Assembly: GCA_034666705.1 (NCBI GenBank)
Contig: JAXDLH010000090.1
Coordinates: forward strand, 1 to 8,804
Length of the DNA: 8,804 nucleotides
From: JAXDLH01 sp034666705
GTDB taxonomy: Bacteria > Chloroflexota > UBA6077 > SHYK01
Direction: 5' to 3'
Below are positions 6,281 through 8,804 of the stretch, in pieces. The position numbers were made by a program, and so were the translations under genes. Each line of letters begins with the position of its first letter. Positions within the stretch are counted from its first letter, which is position 1. The notes under the pieces are model-generated. The model was not told where the DNA came from. It did no database searches and saw nothing but the letters and a program-made list of their open reading frames with translations.

Positions 6281-7753
6281 TCATCCCATCGCTCCGGATT
6301 CAAGAAGGCCGGTCGCCTCCCCCATGGGCACGCCGCCTCCCACTGAGCGTCGTTCCCACCGGGCAAGTGGCAGGAGGATGCGATCGGGTCGCAGCCGCCG
6401 GAGCGATTCTGTCAACAGCCGCAAGTCCTCCCAGATGCTGTAGTTCCGGATATATGCGAGATCCCGCGCGGCTTGGTCCGTGAGCGATGCCTCCGCGCCC
6501 GTCACCCGCCACGGCCCCGTCAGACCCGGCTTGGCGCCAATCAACCACAGGGCCGCGGAGGACGATCGCTCCGGGCTCCACGCCAAAGGCCGTGGACCCA
6601 CGAGGCTCAATTGACCTCGGAGCACGGCAAGCAACGCGGGCGCGCCGCGAAGCGGCAGCCAGGTCGTGACCCCCCGGTCCAGCAGCCAGAGCGGTACCTT
6701 GTCACCGCTCGCTCCCGAAACGTACTCGCGGCTGAGCAACGTCCGGTTCCCCGCAAGGTAGCTCCGCGCGACCGCGACGAGCCCCAAAGGAGCCAGGAGG
6801 ATTCCGGCCAATGAGGCTCCCACAAGGTCCAGCAATCGCTTCATTACGGAATCCAGCCCCACGAGACGAGCGCGTCGCAGCGTCACGAGCGGCACGCCGC
6901 CACGCTCAGCCACCAGCAGTCCGCGGGTCAGCAAATCACTCGTACTGATTGCCATACGCAACACGGGGCCGGAACCCGTGACCATCAAGCGTGTGATGTC
7001 CTCGATTCGCTGATGAGGAAGAGCCGCCGGGACGAGGATGTACTCGTCCGCGAGGTCGGCTCCCGGGTTGCGCACCAGATCACTTGGCCGACCAATGACC
7101 GAGACGTCAGGAAGCAACGCCTCACCTAGCGGAAGATACTCGTCCAAAAACCCCACGATATCGAGCCCTTCTCGCTTCGCATCGCGCAACTGCTCGGCAA
7201 TCGCCACCCCGAAACTCGATGCGCCGACGATGATTACCCGCGTGCGTAGTGAACCCTGCTCCCGCAGTTGCCGCACGAGACGCCGCACGGCGAACCGACC
7301 AATACCAGCACAGACGATGGTGAGTACCCAGGCCAGCAGAATCCAGGACCGAGAGATCAGGGGTCCATTGCCGGTAAAGAAGCTCACGGCGAGAGCGATG
7401 AGCACCCCGTAGCTCGCCGCATTGGCGATGCGGGCGTACTCCCGCGTGCCCACCAGAATGCGGTCCGCGTCGTAGAGCCCGTGAATCTGGAACAGGATGA
7501 GGAGCGTCGGCACTGCCAAGAGTGAGGCAATGATGTGTCGCTCAATGGGCAACGCCGCGGTTGGCAAGAGGCCATCGGTCACCAGCCGGAGCGCGCTCGC
7601 GCCGTTGACCGCAAGCAGCAGGCACAGCGCATCGATCAACACGAGCGCGAGCATCGGCCACCGTCGGTCTTGCCATCGCGCCTTCCCGCTTCTTGTCGAC
7701 CCACGTCGTGCGGTACTCAGATCGCCGGTGTCCTCAGCGACGCTTTCAGCCAT
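6281..7753 (-). CDS. Polyprenyl-phosphate sugar-1-phosphate transferase-like membrane protein, catalytic dyad apparently lost
   Basis: Family members (WbaP/WcaJ type) start glycan assembly by moving a sugar-1-phosphate to undecaprenyl phosphate at the inner membrane. The 490-aa protein has the large-subfamily layout. Four probable membrane helices lie near residues 34-58, 72-91, 108-127 and 136-156. A Rossmann-like domain follows (RVIIVGASSFGVAIAEQL, 172-189), then a re-entrant helix (305-330) and the C-terminal domain with LVGPRP (384-389) and KPGLTGPWRVTGA (408-420). Two key elements are changed: the stretch where family members have the catalytic D-E of LDELPQL reads LRGAPAL here (Arg369-Gly370), and the KFRTM-like motif is replaced by WLLDRGV (356-362). 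Activity is therefore doubtful. The start at 7753 was chosen over the longer frame to 7834 because it overlaps the kinase gene by only 8 nt and begins at a typical charged cytoplasmic leader. Confidence 0.8.
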   Translation of the reverse strand: MAESVAEDTGDLSTARRGSTRSGKARWQDRRWPMLALVLIDALCLLLAVNGASALRLVTDGLLPTAALPIERHIIASLLAVPTLLILFQIHGLYDADRILVGTREYARIANAASYGVLIALAVSFFTGNGPLISRSWILLAWVLTIVCAGIGRFAVRRLVRQLREQGSLRTRVIIVGASSFGVAIAEQLRDAKREGLDIVGFLDEYLPLGEALLPDVSVIGRPSDLVRNPGADLADEYILVPAALPHQRIEDITRLMVTGSGPVLRMAISTSDLLTRGLLVAERGGVPLVTLRRARLVGLDSVMKRLLDLVGASLAGILLAPLGLVAVARSYLAGNRTLLSREYVSGASGDKVPLWLLDRGVTTWLPLRGAPALLAVLRGQLSLVGPRPLAWSPERSSSAALWLIGAKPGLTGPWRVTGAEASLTDQAARDLAYIRNYSIWEDLRLLTESLRRLRPDRILLPLARWERRSVGGGVPMGEATGLLESGAMG

Positions 7754-8804
7754 ATGCAATGCCTGCCAGTTGGGGGGTACGCTGGTCAAATTGGTGGATT
7801 CGGGGTAACGCATCCATGAGGACCACCGCGCCATCGTGCTCGAAGTGGAAGTCCATTCGCACCAGCCCGAGATCCTCGAGTGCGCCGGTCACCGATTCTT
7901 GATACGGCTCGTCGCAGTACAGCATGAGGAAGCCACCACCGCCAGCGCCGGTAATCTTGCCGCCCGTCGCTCCATGCTGGCGCGCAACCTCGTACCACCC
8001 GTCGATCCGGGCATTACTGATGTGCGGTGCAAGCCGCTTCTTCGCTTGCCACGATTCATCTAGCAGCTCGCCATACGCAGCAAGATCTCCGTCGCGCAAA
8101 AGTTGGATGGTGCGCTGCGCCATCGCCTTGAGGCGGTGGAGCGAGGACATCGTGTCGTTATCATGCTGCTCGGTCGCAGCTTGCTGATTCTTCAGGATGT
8201 TCGAGGCACTGCGTGCCACGCCGGTGAAGAAAAGCATCATATGCCGCTCGAGCGCACGCTCAACCTGCGGCTGAAGCCCCAGCGGTTCTACGTCGACTCC
8301 ATTGCGCGAGAAGTGCATCACGTTCAGTCCGCCGAAAGCCGCCGCATATTGATCCTGCCGGCCAATCGGCATCTCCAGCTTTTCAATCTCCACGCGCGAA
8401 GCAAGCTCGGCGAGCTCGCCCGGCGAGAGGCGCTGCCCACCCAGGGTGCTCAGCGCCTTGCCCAGCGCGACCGAGACCGTGCTCGACGACCCAAGGCCCG
8501 TACCCGGCGGGATCTCCGAAGCAAGAAAGAGGGAGATACCAGAATCGATGCCGAACTCGTGCAAAAACGCGCGGGGGAGGGAAAGATCACCACCCCACAG
8601 CATCGGGGCACCGCGCCGCTGGCGGAAAAAGGTGTGGTAATCAGACGAGGAGATTTGAACGGAATCCATCCCGTTCCGATTCACCAGCACATAAAAGTAC
8701 TTATCGATCGTCGTGGATACGACGAGTCCGCCATGTTCGCGGTAGTAGGCTTCGAGATCAGTACCACCACCCGCGAAACTGATGCGGACGGGTGCGCGAA
8801 CAAT
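7746..8804 (-). CDS. hddA: GHMP sugar kinase, D-glycero-D-manno-heptose 7-phosphate kinase-like, 5' end cut by window edge
   Basis: HddA-type kinases phosphorylate the anomeric hydroxyl of D-glycero-alpha-D-manno-heptose 7-phosphate on the way to GDP-heptose for surface glycans. The frame runs open to the window edge, giving 352 visible residues; only the first few are probably missing. The visible start VRAPVRISFAGGGTDL (2-17) is the characteristic substrate-binding opening of this group. The GHMP ATP loop PPGTGLGSSS is at 99-108, and the third GHMP motif KITGAGGGGF is at 283-292. An internal GTG at 8690 would drop the first motif and is not the real start. The gene overlaps the next one by 8 nt, so the two are likely co-translated. 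Close relatives act on other sugars (fucose, for example), so the heptose assignment is probable and not certain. Confidence 0.85.
   Translation of the reverse strand: MVRAPVRISFAGGGTDLEAYYREHGGLVVSTTIDKYFYVLVNRNGMDSVQISSSDYHTFFRQRRGAPMLWGGDLSLPRAFLHEFGIDSGISLFLASEIPPGTGLGSSSTVSVALGKALSTLGGQRLSPGELAELASRVEIEKLEMPIGRQDQYAAAFGGLNVMHFSRNGVDVEPLGLQPQVERALERHMMLFFTGVARSASNILKNQQAATEQHDNDTMSSLHRLKAMAQRTIQLLRDGDLAAYGELLDESWQAKKRLAPHISNARIDGWYEVARQHGATGGKITGAGGGGFLMLYCDEPYQESVTGALEDLGLVRMDFHFEHDGAVVLMDALPRIHQFDQRTPQLAGIAYG

Noticed and set aside
6063..6443. 126-codon plus-strand open frame starting in the gap before the epimerase
   Set aside because: Its second half is antisense to the sugar-transferase-like gene, no ribosome binding site is visible and the protein has no recognisable features.

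Overview
This window is a stretch of bacterial chromosome-type DNA, visibly GC-rich, with short or no gaps between genes and Shine-Dalgarno sequences in front of several starts. All eight genes I can support lie on the minus strand, so transcription runs from high to low coordinates. The sequence does not fix the phylum. High GC, a split lasso-peptide B1/B2 pair and a lasso-associated HPr-kinase-like gene are compatible with several groups, and I make no taxonomic claim beyond a GC-rich bacterium.

Right part (8804 to 5063): surface-sugar genes. A GHMP sugar kinase of the heptose-7-phosphate kinase type (cut at its 5' end) overlaps by 8 nt a membrane polyprenyl-phosphate sugar-phosphotransferase-like protein. 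The latter keeps the fold signatures but seems to lack the catalytic Asp-Glu pair. A gap of 240 nt follows, then a UDP-sugar 4-epimerase-type short-chain dehydrogenase.

Middle and left part (5060 to 379): the epimerase is followed after 2 nt by a left-handed beta-helix acetyltransferase. That gene abuts a compact lasso-peptide maturation set: B1 (PqqD-like leader-binding protein), B2 (transglutaminase-like leader peptidase), an HPr-kinase-like tailoring kinase, and C (asparagine-synthetase-like macrolactam cyclase). The genes from the epimerase to the cyclase are joined by gaps of 0-2 nt or overlaps of 4-20 nt, which suggests one translationally coupled operon.

Left edge (215 to 1): an open frame cut by the window edge encodes what I read as the substrate of these enzymes. 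It has a lasso leader (Y-x-x-P, a Gly, then Thr at the -2 position), followed by a possible core starting at Gly22 with Asp29 at ring position 8. It has the most extended purine-rich ribosome binding site in the window. The downstream part is unusual: at least 50 residues, rich in Gly and Thr, with Asp29 as its only charged residue.

Working model: the precursor is bound by B1, cut by B2, cyclised by C and perhaps phosphorylated by the kinase. The epimerase and acetyltransferase may decorate the product or simply belong to a neighbouring exopolysaccharide locus. No transporter or glycosyltransferase lies inside the window.
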